A stretch of 64,000 nt of DNA from assembly GCA_024434115.1 (NCBI GenBank), contig QMIT01000005.1:186001-250000 (forward strand). Direction: 5' to 3'. Shown here piece by piece: positions 1-6,859 of this stretch. The stretch comes from Chloroflexota bacterium. Its GTDB lineage: Bacteria; Chloroflexota; Anaerolineae; Aggregatilineales; J027. The notes under the pieces are model-generated. The model was not told where the DNA came from. It was given only the letters and a program-made list of their open reading frames with translations, and made no database searches. Position 1 is the first letter of the stretch. Each line of letters opens with the position of its first letter. Made by a program: the position numbers and the translations under genes.

Positions 1-1
1 A

Positions 2-58
2 TACGGCGATTATGGCATTATCGGAACGACTGAAAATTACACAGGTATACACTTTTGA
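2..58 (+). CDS. possible 3' end of an upstream coding region
   Basis: The second forward frame is open from the window edge to a TGA at 56-58 and gives an 18-residue tail (YGDYGIIGTTENYTGIHF) that reads like protein. The piece is too short to assign to a family and could be chance. Between it and the sigma gene (59-207) I see no other gene. Confidence 0.25.
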   Translation, partial: YGDYGIIGTTENYTGIHF

Positions 59-207
59 CCGACGGGATTTCACCATTTTTCGACCTAAACATAGCGATTA
101 TTTGGAACTGTTGCCATAGGTTTGTGAATGGTTGATGAATTTTTTAAATTTCCAACTTTCTGCAACCCGTTTTGGCTGGCTTTTACGACAAAAGGAACAG
201 CAAGAAA

Positions 208-762
208 ATGAATAACCGAGACGCCAGCGACGAGCAATTGGCAACTCTGGCTCAACAGGGTGATAAAGATGCGTTTATGGCCCTCTATAACCGCTATCTG
301 GCAAAGGTGTTTAATCGGGTCAAAAGCCGAGTGCCACCTCAAGATGCGGAGGACGTGACGCAGGAGGCATTTGTGGCGATGGTGCGCTCACTACCAAAAT
401 TTGAACGGCGAGCCAAATTTAACACATGGCTCTACACCATCGTCAACCGCCAGATTGCCGATTATTACCGCCGACGGGGCAAAGGTGGCAACCCGGGTGG
501 GGAAGTCAGTCTTGAGGATGTTGAGCATACGGCGCGGGCAGGATTATATGAGACGGATTCTTTAGGTGAACGAGGGTTGATTCAAAAAGCGCTGCATACC
601 CTCCCCGAACATTATCAGGAAATCATCATGCTGCGGTTTGCCGATGGCCTGAGTTTCCAAGAAATTGCGGATGAACGGGGACAAACGTTGGATGCAGTCA
701 AGTCGCTGTATCGGCGGGCGATTGAGGCGCTACGGGATCAAGTCGGTGGAACTATACATTAA
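208..762 (+). CDS. RNA polymerase sigma-70 factor, ECF subfamily
   Basis: This 184-residue protein is an alternative sigma factor that would direct RNA polymerase to a stress or surface regulon. Region 2 spans about residues 20-90, with DAEDVTQEAF in the 2.2 segment and FNTWLYTIVNRQIADYYRRR in the DNA-melting/-10 segment. Region 4 spans about 125-178, with LPEHYQEIIMLRF and an HTH around GLSFQEIADERGQTLDAVKS. I chose ATG 208 because AAAGGA lies 11 bases upstream; a TTG at 172 would add 12 unsupported residues. The next gene starts 12 bases after the stop and encodes a membrane protein, the usual sigma/anti-sigma order. A GGAACT at about 104-109 resembles an ECF -35 element, but I cannot place a matching -10. 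Confidence 0.9.
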   Translation: MNNRDASDEQLATLAQQGDKDAFMALYNRYLAKVFNRVKSRVPPQDAEDVTQEAFVAMVRSLPKFERRAKFNTWLYTIVNRQIADYYRRRGKGGNPGGEVSLEDVEHTARAGLYETDSLGERGLIQKALHTLPEHYQEIIMLRFADGLSFQEIADERGQTLDAVKSLYRRAIEALRDQVGGTIH

Positions 763-774
763 AAGAGGTGCGGC

Positions 775-1221
775 GTGACAAACACCGAACGAGACAATGA
801 ACTGGCGGCTCTGACCGATGCCGTATTGGAAGGAAGACCGATGAACGCTTCAACGACTACCCGCGACTTGGAACGGGTGATTATTCAACTACGTGATGTC
901 ATTGACCCCGATACGCCGCCTGACCCCGGTTATAGTATGCGGTTGTCAGGGCGTCTGGGGCAGGAATTTGATTTGCTACAACGCCCTAAAGTGCGCAAAT
1001 GGCCCAATCAACGCATGGTTCAGTTGGTTGGTATGGCAGCGGCGCTGATTGTCGTGATGGGGATTGGCATATTGTTTTCTGGTAGCGACACCAGCAGCGG
1101 CGACGGTGGCCTTTCGGGAACAGCCGTTGGTAATTTGAGTGTCCTTGAGACTATCGTACTGGCTGTGGTTGCCGTCGGACTAGGAAGCGCAGTATTCTTT
1201 TTAATGAAACGGCGACAGTAA
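775..1221 (+). CDS. two-TM membrane protein, candidate anti-sigma partner
   Basis: This 148-residue protein has an acidic, helical cytoplasmic N-terminal half (about residues 1-80), a membrane segment at about 82-102 (QLVGMAAALIVVMGIGILF), a short Ser/Gly-rich loop, and a second membrane segment at about 123-141 followed by KRRQ. The GTG start is preceded by AAGAGG. It lies 12 bases behind the ECF sigma gene, so a role as its membrane-tethered inhibitor is inferred from position. It has no HxxxCxxC zinc motif and no cysteine in the N-terminal part, so it is not a ZAS-type anti-sigma factor. It could be a substrate for the PrsW-like protease encoded downstream. No domain family is recognised from sequence alone. 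Confidence 0.65.
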   Translation: MTNTERDNELAALTDAVLEGRPMNASTTTRDLERVIIQLRDVIDPDTPPDPGYSMRLSGRLGQEFDLLQRPKVRKWPNQRMVQLVGMAAALIVVMGIGILFSGSDTSSGDGGLSGTAVGNLSVLETIVLAVVAVGLGSAVFFLMKRRQ

Positions 1222-1457
1222 TAGGTTCGCCGTAATGACCCCTTTCTGATTTTTCGCGGAATTGGGGTTATTTGATCTCAATCTAGTCATTCAATCACTG
1301 AAACAAGGGAGATAATCCTTTGTTGATTTTTGCCTATATCCACTCTATCCCCCTTCTGTGATAAATCATGGGAAGTTGCGTTCATACCTCATAGACAGCC
1401 AAGCGCTTGGACACGGCTTAAATGATCCTCAAACGCAAATAAAGGAAGGGGGAACGC

Positions 1458-2510
1458 ATGAAATCTCTTGTACGATTCGTCGGGTTAACGATCATCTTCT
1501 CGTTCTTGGTGCTGGGTTTACCAACGGCCCATGCCCAAGATATCCCCGAAATCAAACCAGTCTGTTTTGAGTTTGAACAGTTGCCGCTCGGCGCGACCTA
1601 TCATGTTGGGGATAGCTTTGCCGTAACGGGTGCTACGGTTGAGGCGCAGGAGTTTCAATGGGCTGACGGCACTCTCTTTCCCGATGGCGAGGCCACCGTC
1701 GAAAATGGCGGCATGGCGGGCGGGAGTGGCTATGAAATCCACACCAACAATATCAATTTGCAGTTCAAATTGGATGCCCCCGTTGATGGCCTCATCCTGT
1801 TATACGGCGCGTATGGCGGGAATCTAAACTTGGAGATCAACGGTGATTTCATCAACACTCCAGATTTTCCGAGTCTGCATGGATCGTCGCTTGGGGGTGT
1901 TAACATCTATGTGGATGACATCAATGGCACGCTAGGGCGTCTCATCCTCGAAGGCACGATTGAATATTTTCGCATTGGGGGGCAAGAATTCTGGTTCGAT
2001 GATCCCTGTGGAGATGAACCGCCACCCCCTCCCGGTGAATGTGTCAACTTTGAAAGTCTCGCCCTCGGCAGTCATTTTGTGCTGGGGGACACCTTTAGCG
2101 ATGCTGGCGTGAACATGACCGTCGTGGATTTCTATTGGGCGAGTGGTGTTGCCAGCGGAGGGTTCGCTGAGATAGGTGCTTCTGGTGCGGCAGGGGGCAG
2201 CGGCCAAGAACTGATTGTTAACAATGTCAGTATCGCCTTCGATTTTGGCGGCCCAGTCAGTTTTGTCTCACTCCGGTTCGGCGAATATGGGGGCAATGTG
2301 AATATCGAGATCAATGGGGACTTCCAGAACTTTAACGACTTTGCCGAGATTCATAATAAGGTGATTGGGGGAGTCACCGTCTTGGTCGGTAATGGATTTG
2401 GTAATGACATGGGCATGATTGTCCTCGTGGGGGTGGTCAATACCTTTTCCATTGGGGGGCAGGAATTCTTCATTGATGAGGTATGTTACTGCGCCGACGG
2501 TAAGCGGTAA
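1458..2510 (+). CDS. secreted protein with two tandem copies of a beta-rich domain
   Basis: This 350-residue protein begins with a signal peptide (about residues 1-27, ending AHAQ). The mature part is two homologous domains of about 150 residues, roughly 33-180 and 192-345, joined by DEPPPPPGEC. Both copies contain C-x-(E/N)-FE, LG-x-x-(Y/F)-x-(V/L)-GD-x-F, AGGSG, GGN(L/V)N-(L/I)-EINGDF and end in IGGQEF-(W/F). Each copy begins and ends with cysteines that could form disulfides. The pattern resembles carbohydrate-binding or lectin-like beta sandwiches, but I cannot name the family. Start ATG 1458 has a strong GGAAGGGGG site. It is followed by a hairpin with a T-run and is therefore probably a single-gene unit. 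Confidence 0.8.
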   Translation: MKSLVRFVGLTIIFSFLVLGLPTAHAQDIPEIKPVCFEFEQLPLGATYHVGDSFAVTGATVEAQEFQWADGTLFPDGEATVENGGMAGGSGYEIHTNNINLQFKLDAPVDGLILLYGAYGGNLNLEINGDFINTPDFPSLHGSSLGGVNIYVDDINGTLGRLILEGTIEYFRIGGQEFWFDDPCGDEPPPPPGECVNFESLALGSHFVLGDTFSDAGVNMTVVDFYWASGVASGGFAEIGASGAAGGSGQELIVNNVSIAFDFGGPVSFVSLRFGEYGGNVNIEINGDFQNFNDFAEIHNKVIGGVTVLVGNGFGNDMGMIVLVGVVNTFSIGGQEFFIDEVCYCADGKR

Positions 2511-2558
2511 TAGACCCGCGTGGGCAATGCGCTAAAAATTGCCAAATCAGAAGAGATT

Positions 2559-2628
2559 GTCCACAATAGGGGAGTGAATGTAAATGGCTCCCTTATTTTT
2601 TGGGCATTGACCAAATGTTATTGTGGAC
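2559..2628. repeat. 10-bp perfect inverted repeat nested around the terminator
   Basis: GTCCACAATA at 2559-2568 is the exact reverse complement of TATTGTGGAC at 2619-2628. The arms enclose the terminator hairpin. The right arm covers the potential GTG start at 2623 and ends 12 bases before ATG 2641 of the PrsW gene. It could be a second stem of the terminator or a site controlling access to the downstream start. Confidence 0.6.
2570..2600 (+). terminator. rho-independent terminator after the duplicated-domain protein
   Basis: GGGAG at 2570-2574 pairs with CTCCC at 2588-2592 and is followed by TTATTTTTT. It lies 60 bases after the stop at 2510, on the same strand. Confidence 0.7.
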
Positions 2629-2640
2629 GACTCCCTGATT

Positions 2641-4413
2641 ATGAATACCAATGAACTGATTGCGTACATCATCGCTATCGGCATCCCCGTTTTGGCGATT
2701 TACATGATTGATGCGTTTGACCTTTTCGGCACGGGCAAAATTAGCACTGTGCTGATGTGTATTGGATGGGGGGCGGTGGGGGCGTTTGGCGCGGCCTATT
2801 ACATCAATACCTCGATTGTCGGTGATGTCGGGTTGGATTATCTGGTGCGGTTCGCCGCCCCGGTTATTGAAGAAATCCTCAAATCCCTGATTTTGATCTA
2901 CCTGATACAGCGTCCCACCTTCCGTTATGTCGTAGATGGGGCGACGTATGGTTTTGGCGCGGGCATTGGTTTTGCGGTTGCCGAAAATATCAATTATCTC
3001 TCCGCTACCGAAGCCAGCCTATCACTTGCCATCAGCCGCGTGTTATCGGCCTCATTGATGCACGCCACCGCCAGCGCGATGGTCGGGATTTCATTGGGCC
3101 GTATCCGCCGCTCACATGACCGCGAAAAATTTACATGGCCCATCGTTGGCATCATCACAGCGATTGCTATTCATGTCGTGTTTAACAATGCCGTGCGTTC
3201 GCTGTCTGGCTCCTTGATGCTGCTCGTCGCGGTAGGGATTGGCTTGGGGGGCGGTTTCCTGATTGCCAATCTGATTGGTCAGGGTCTGGCGCAAGAGAAA
3301 AAACGTTTTGCCGAAACATTGGGCTTGAGTGTGGGTGTCACCGCCGCCGAAACCAAAGCCGTGCAAAAACTAGGCAGCCAGCAAATTGAGCAGTTGTTGT
3401 CTGAACTAGGCAAATTTTTTGGCGAGGAAAAGGTCAAACCGATTCGTCGCCTGTTTGTCGCCCAAGCCAATATCGGCATATTGAAAAATAACTTACGAAA
3501 TCCAACCTCTGACCGTCTGCGTGAGGCGTGGGAAGCCGATATTGCAAAACTACGGGAAGAGATTGACGAAATCCGCAACGAACTCGGTGTGTATATCATG
3601 TCGTTTATCCGCAACGTGTTCCCTCCTGAAGATACAGGCATCTGGGATCAGTTAACGGATGGCATTGGCGAATATGACCCCGAACACGTCCACCGCTTTG
3701 ATGTATTTATGAATTTGTCGCAGCGCACCAAGACCATTGACCCGCAGGAATTGGAACGCCGTGCCGAAAGCCTCAAAAAAGTTTCCATTTTTTCGAGTGT
3801 GCCCCTCTCGGAATTGGAAAATCTCAGCCGCGCCCTTGTGCCGCGCCGTTATGTAGATGGTCAGGTGTTGTTCGATCAGGGCGATGAAGGCGACGCCATG
3901 TACCTGATTGAAAAGGGCAACTTGAGTATTTATGCGATTGACAGCGAACGGCGCGAAAAATATATCCGCAGTTTTGAGGCCGGGATGCCATTTGGCGAAT
4001 TGGCCTTGATGGATGGTCAACCCCGTTCGGCTCGTGCGCGTGCCACCAGTAATTTGCAGGTGTTGATGCTGCCGCGCCAGCAGTTTAATATGTTTATCCA
4101 ATCCCGTCCGCCGGTGATTTTGGAAGTGCTGCGTTTCTTAGCAGAGAAAGTGCGTTTTACAACTCGCACCCTTGAAGAAAGCGCAAATTGGGCCAGCCAA
4201 ATTCAGAAAGGGGAATTTGATAAGGCCAATTTATTGGAGCAAGTCCCCGCCGCGAAGGTTGTGCCGCCGAGCGAACTGCCCGACGAAAATGCCGCTGACC
4301 CGATGGCAATGGATGAGGATGCCCCGGCGACCATCAGCGGGATGTTCTTGCGCGTGCAGCAGGCCCTCGAAAAACGCGATGCTGAACGGGCTGCGGAGGA
4401 AAAGAAGGATTAA
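2641..4413 (+). CDS. PrsW-family intramembrane metalloprotease fused to a cyclic-nucleotide-binding domain
   Basis: Residues 1 to about 220 are a multi-pass PrsW domain (Abi/CPBP clan) with EExxK (PVIEEILKSL), FxxxEN (GFAVAENINYL), HATAS and HxxxN (HVVFNN), the expected metal and catalytic residues. PrsW proteases of other bacteria make the first cut in membrane anti-sigma factors. A helical linker (about 230-375) leads to a CNB domain at about 385-505 with the phosphate-binding segment FGELALMDGQPRSARARA, which keeps the Gly-Glu and Arg expected for cAMP/cGMP contact. An acidic tail follows. ATG 2641 is preferred, although a GTG at 2623 is in frame; neither has a clear ribosome site. The fusion and the nearby sigma/anti-sigma-like pair suggest ligand-gated proteolysis, an inference. 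The gene ends 7 bases from a convergent gene. Confidence 0.85.
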   Translation: MNTNELIAYIIAIGIPVLAIYMIDAFDLFGTGKISTVLMCIGWGAVGAFGAAYYINTSIVGDVGLDYLVRFAAPVIEEILKSLILIYLIQRPTFRYVVDGATYGFGAGIGFAVAENINYLSATEASLSLAISRVLSASLMHATASAMVGISLGRIRRSHDREKFTWPIVGIITAIAIHVVFNNAVRSLSGSLMLLVAVGIGLGGGFLIANLIGQGLAQEKKRFAETLGLSVGVTAAETKAVQKLGSQQIEQLLSELGKFFGEEKVKPIRRLFVAQANIGILKNNLRNPTSDRLREAWEADIAKLREEIDEIRNELGVYIMSFIRNVFPPEDTGIWDQLTDGIGEYDPEHVHRFDVFMNLSQRTKTIDPQELERRAESLKKVSIFSSVPLSELENLSRALVPRRYVDGQVLFDQGDEGDAMYLIEKGNLSIYAIDSERREKYIRSFEAGMPFGELALMDGQPRSARARATSNLQVLMLPRQQFNMFIQSRPPVILEVLRFLAEKVRFTTRTLEESANWASQIQKGEFDKANLLEQVPAAKVVPPSELPDENAADPMAMDEDAPATISGMFLRVQQALEKRDAERAAEEKKD

Positions 4414-4420
4414 TGCTGGT

Positions 4421-4864
4421 TTAGTCCAATTCCAAAACCCTGAGACTGAACAATTTTCCCTGTGGCACTTGGAAGAGGATATATAGAGGCGGGATTGGAT
4501 GTTGACGACGGAAATCAACCGCATCAATAAAAACGTCTAGGATTTTGTCAAATGAATCGTGGTCTGTGTCTAGGAGACGGGCATAGTCTGTGTAATATAA
4601 CACAAACCCTTTGCCAGAGAGCCAATCTAAATCGCCCATGCAATCATCAAGAGCATCCAGATTGCGCCCCAAATAGGGAAATTCCATGACTTTTTCGATT
4701 TGGTCATAGAACTCCTCCCTAGATGAGACTTGGCTGCCGTCCAGCCAGAAAAAGCGAAACCCATTCGACTCCACAATGTTTTTTAGCAGCTCCATCTGCG
4801 ACCCACCGAAAATTTGATAGAGGCTGGCGTCGTCTGGATTGGCTAATGCCTCACGGATTTTCAA
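4421..4864 (-). CDS. barstar-family (barnase inhibitor-like) protein
   Basis: This 147-residue protein carries the barstar pattern: a beta strand with FFWLDGSQVSSREEFYDQI followed by FPYLGRNLDALDDCMGDLDW. Barstar family members bind and inhibit barnase-type ribonucleases. The start is a TTG at 4862-4864, because TAGGAG lies 7 bases upstream and is formed by the last bases of the Uma2 gene. A longer frame reaching 4987 only reads the Uma2 sequence out of frame. No barnase-like gene is visible nearby, so it is either an orphan immunity protein or the inhibitor of a distant RNase. The N-terminal 35 residues before the barstar fold are of unknown role. Confidence 0.75.
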   Translation of the reverse strand: MKIREALANPDDASLYQIFGGSQMELLKNIVESNGFRFFWLDGSQVSSREEFYDQIEKVMEFPYLGRNLDALDDCMGDLDWLSGKGFVLYYTDYARLLDTDHDSFDKILDVFIDAVDFRRQHPIPPLYILFQVPQGKLFSLRVLELD

Positions 4865-4874
4865 TACTTGGCTC

Positions 4875-5426
4875 CTACTGCGGGAAAATTTCTTTGACCG
4901 CCAATGTGAATCCCGGCAGGATGTTTCCACCGTCAAGTGTGCCGTTAATGTCGAGCGTTTGCACAGGCTCACCGGGTACATAGACATGCACCTCTTTGTC
5001 CAACGGATACACGACCCAAATTACCGTTTTGGCTGCCAGATAATTGCCGATTTTGAAGGCCAAATCCTTCTCTCTGTCAGACGATGACACGACCTCAACT
5101 GCCAAATCCGGCGATATGGGGCAAAGATGTTCATAATCAAGTTCGGGGAGGTGTGCTTTGGAAATATAGCCGACATCCGGGGCGAAATTATTGCCAAAAA
5201 CCCGATAGATCCCCGCCTCACCTGTGACATGACCAATTGGGTTGGCATCCAAGAATTGGTCAATAAATCGGGCGACGCGCGTGGCAATCCGTGAGGACAG
5301 CAGGTTCGACCCCATTTTTTCCACAATCTCCCCGTCAATCAATTCGAGAATACGATTTGCGTTTTCAGGCAGTGCCGCAATCTGCTCAAATGCTTCGGGG
5401 GTGATGGCCGTTTTGAGCATTTCCAT
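4875..5426 (-). CDS. Uma2-family (DUF820) PD-(D/E)XK endonuclease-like protein
   Basis: The product of about 183 residues shows the Uma2/DUF820 pattern: LELIDGEIVEK near the N-terminus, then APDVGYI, PDLAVEVVSSSD and K-x-x-NYLAA-x-x-V-x-WVVYP, supplying the acidic and lysine residues of the PD-(D/E)XK fold. The biological role of this family is not established; it is expanded in cyanobacteria and Chloroflexota. ATG at 5424-5426 has AGAGG five bases upstream; in-frame GTG and ATG codons up to 5450 are possible. Its stop codon overlaps the ribosome site of the barstar gene, so the two are probably co-translated. Confidence 0.85.
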   Translation of the reverse strand: MEMLKTAITPEAFEQIAALPENANRILELIDGEIVEKMGSNLLSSRIATRVARFIDQFLDANPIGHVTGEAGIYRVFGNNFAPDVGYISKAHLPELDYEHLCPISPDLAVEVVSSSDREKDLAFKIGNYLAAKTVIWVVYPLDKEVHVYVPGEPVQTLDINGTLDGGNILPGFTLAVKEIFPQ

Positions 5427-5589
5427 AACAACCTCTACTTTCATTAACACGTCTTTCTATGATACCTCAAACTATCGAGAGATTTGAAAAAATGAGGCTT
5501 GGTCATGGGGAAGCCGACCTATGCTATACTGAGATTAACGGCGGGGTAACTTATTGGGCAAATAAGTTGATGGGTGGAGATATAATCTG

Positions 5590-6744
5590 ATGTTGACCAA
5601 ACAAAATTCGAAAACTGCCGCTGTCCTGATTTTTGCTGTAATTGCAGCCATCGCAATCGCCATTTTAGTTCCGAGCCTCTTTTCAGATTCATCAAAACCC
5701 AATGACGAAAATATTAAGAGCCACGTTGTTGAATCCGACGATGATGTGGTTGAGCGTATCGGCAATTGGACACTGCAAACAAGCAATTCGGCAAGTGGGG
5801 GTAGTTATTTGTCCAGCAGCGGTAGCCCCGATGATACTCTTATTCTGACTTTTGTGGGTTCACAAGTCGAAGTGGTATCTGTGGCGGAAGAAAATCAAGC
5901 CCCCATAATCCTCGATATTGATGGCAGGGCCGTACAAACCTCAAAAGATCAACAACGCACGGTATTGGATGATTTGGAAGATGGGTTGCACACCATGCGG
6001 GTCTCTGCTCAAGATGGCGGCGTTATTGGAGTAGATGCATTTGAGGTACTAACGGATTCAGAGCAAGTAGTGATTGTCAATGAAAACAAGATTGTAGATG
6101 GCGTGTTTGAGTTAGCACGGACTGAAGGTCGCATATGTGTTGATGTAGTGCTTCAAGACCCGCAGCCAAATCTTGGTCAAATTCCCGGTGAGCGTCGAGA
6201 TATAAAGCTTATTGCGCAAGTGCAGGATGATTTTATGGCAGACATCCAACCGGGGATTTTTGAGGTCTTAATACAATATACCATTGTTCCCGGATTTACA
6301 GGATATGCTGATTTGGACGCAATTATTGAAATACAAAGTAACCCTCTTGTAACGCATATCAACGTCTCGTGTGTACCAATCTATCCTGAATCCGCTTGGA
6401 ATGGACGGCCTCAAGTCTTTATGATTAACAAAGCCAAGCTGTATCCTCGCCAGCTACTTGAGATTGCCCGCAAGCACGGTAAAGTGTGCGTATCAGTAGC
6501 ATTGGCTGAACCCCAACCAATGGATACCCTGCCTCCGGGCCAACTCCCCGACCCTGAGTTGATTCGACAGGTGCAAGATAAGGTATTAGATGGCATCAAA
6601 AATGGTCGTTTTGAATTGACCAATCGGTTAACCGCCGTCGCAGGTTTCGGCGGTTATGCCACTTATGGTGTCCTGCTCGATTTACAGGCAATGCCAGAGG
6701 TGATACGGATTGATATGTGTATGCAGGGACACTTTGAAGCCTAA
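5590..6744 (+). CDS. membrane-anchored extracellular protein with two protease-prodomain-like repeats
   Basis: This 384-residue protein starts with a membrane anchor (about residues 10-32, AVLIFAVIAAIAIAILVPSL). A beta-rich region at about 50-155 follows, with a jelly-roll-like pattern (SNSASGGSYLSSSG, LTFVGSQVEVV). Two repeats of about 95 residues lie at about 178-270 and 283-384. Each runs from GR-(I/V)-CV through QVQD, then G-FEV or G-RFEL, then PGFTGYA or AGFGGYA, ending in a short I-x-I-x-x-C strand. That order resembles the prodomain/inhibitor-I9 fold of subtilases, but no protease domain is attached. ATG 5590 has GGTGGAGA upstream. Function unknown. Confidence 0.75.
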   Translation: MLTKQNSKTAAVLIFAVIAAIAIAILVPSLFSDSSKPNDENIKSHVVESDDDVVERIGNWTLQTSNSASGGSYLSSSGSPDDTLILTFVGSQVEVVSVAEENQAPIILDIDGRAVQTSKDQQRTVLDDLEDGLHTMRVSAQDGGVIGVDAFEVLTDSEQVVIVNENKIVDGVFELARTEGRICVDVVLQDPQPNLGQIPGERRDIKLIAQVQDDFMADIQPGIFEVLIQYTIVPGFTGYADLDAIIEIQSNPLVTHINVSCVPIYPESAWNGRPQVFMINKAKLYPRQLLEIARKHGKVCVSVALAEPQPMDTLPPGQLPDPELIRQVQDKVLDGIKNGRFELTNRLTAVAGFGGYATYGVLLDLQAMPEVIRIDMCMQGHFEA

Positions 6745-6767
6745 TCCTCCCTAAACCTCCTTATCCT

Positions 6768-6811
6768 AAAATCAAAAGCCCCCAACCTGCATACATCGCA
6801 AGTCAGGGGCT
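6768..6811 (-). terminator. terminator of the giant surface-protein gene
   Basis: On the minus strand AGCCCC (6806-6811) pairs with GGGGCT (6777-6782), followed by TTTTGATTTT. It lies about 50 bases past the stop of the minus-strand gene at 6860. A second strong hairpin sits between them at 6821-6855. Confidence 0.65.
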
Positions 6812-6820
6812 AATGGCTAG

Positions 6821-6855
6821 GATGGGCAGAGGGGGTTGATTCCCTCTATCCCATC
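6821..6855 (-). terminator. strong hairpin just past the giant gene's stop
   Basis: GATGGG (6821-6826) and AGAGGG (6828-6833) pair with CCCTCT (6842-6847) and CCCATC (6850-6855). It has no T-run of its own and probably works with the terminator at 6768-6811 or protects the mRNA end. Confidence 0.5.
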
Positions 6856-6859
6856 ATGG

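Noticed and set aside
2623-2640. GTG start for the PrsW-CNB gene 18 bases upstream
   Set aside because: It falls in the inverted-repeat arm and has no ribosome site; ATG 2641 begins just before the first membrane helix. The choice is not certain.
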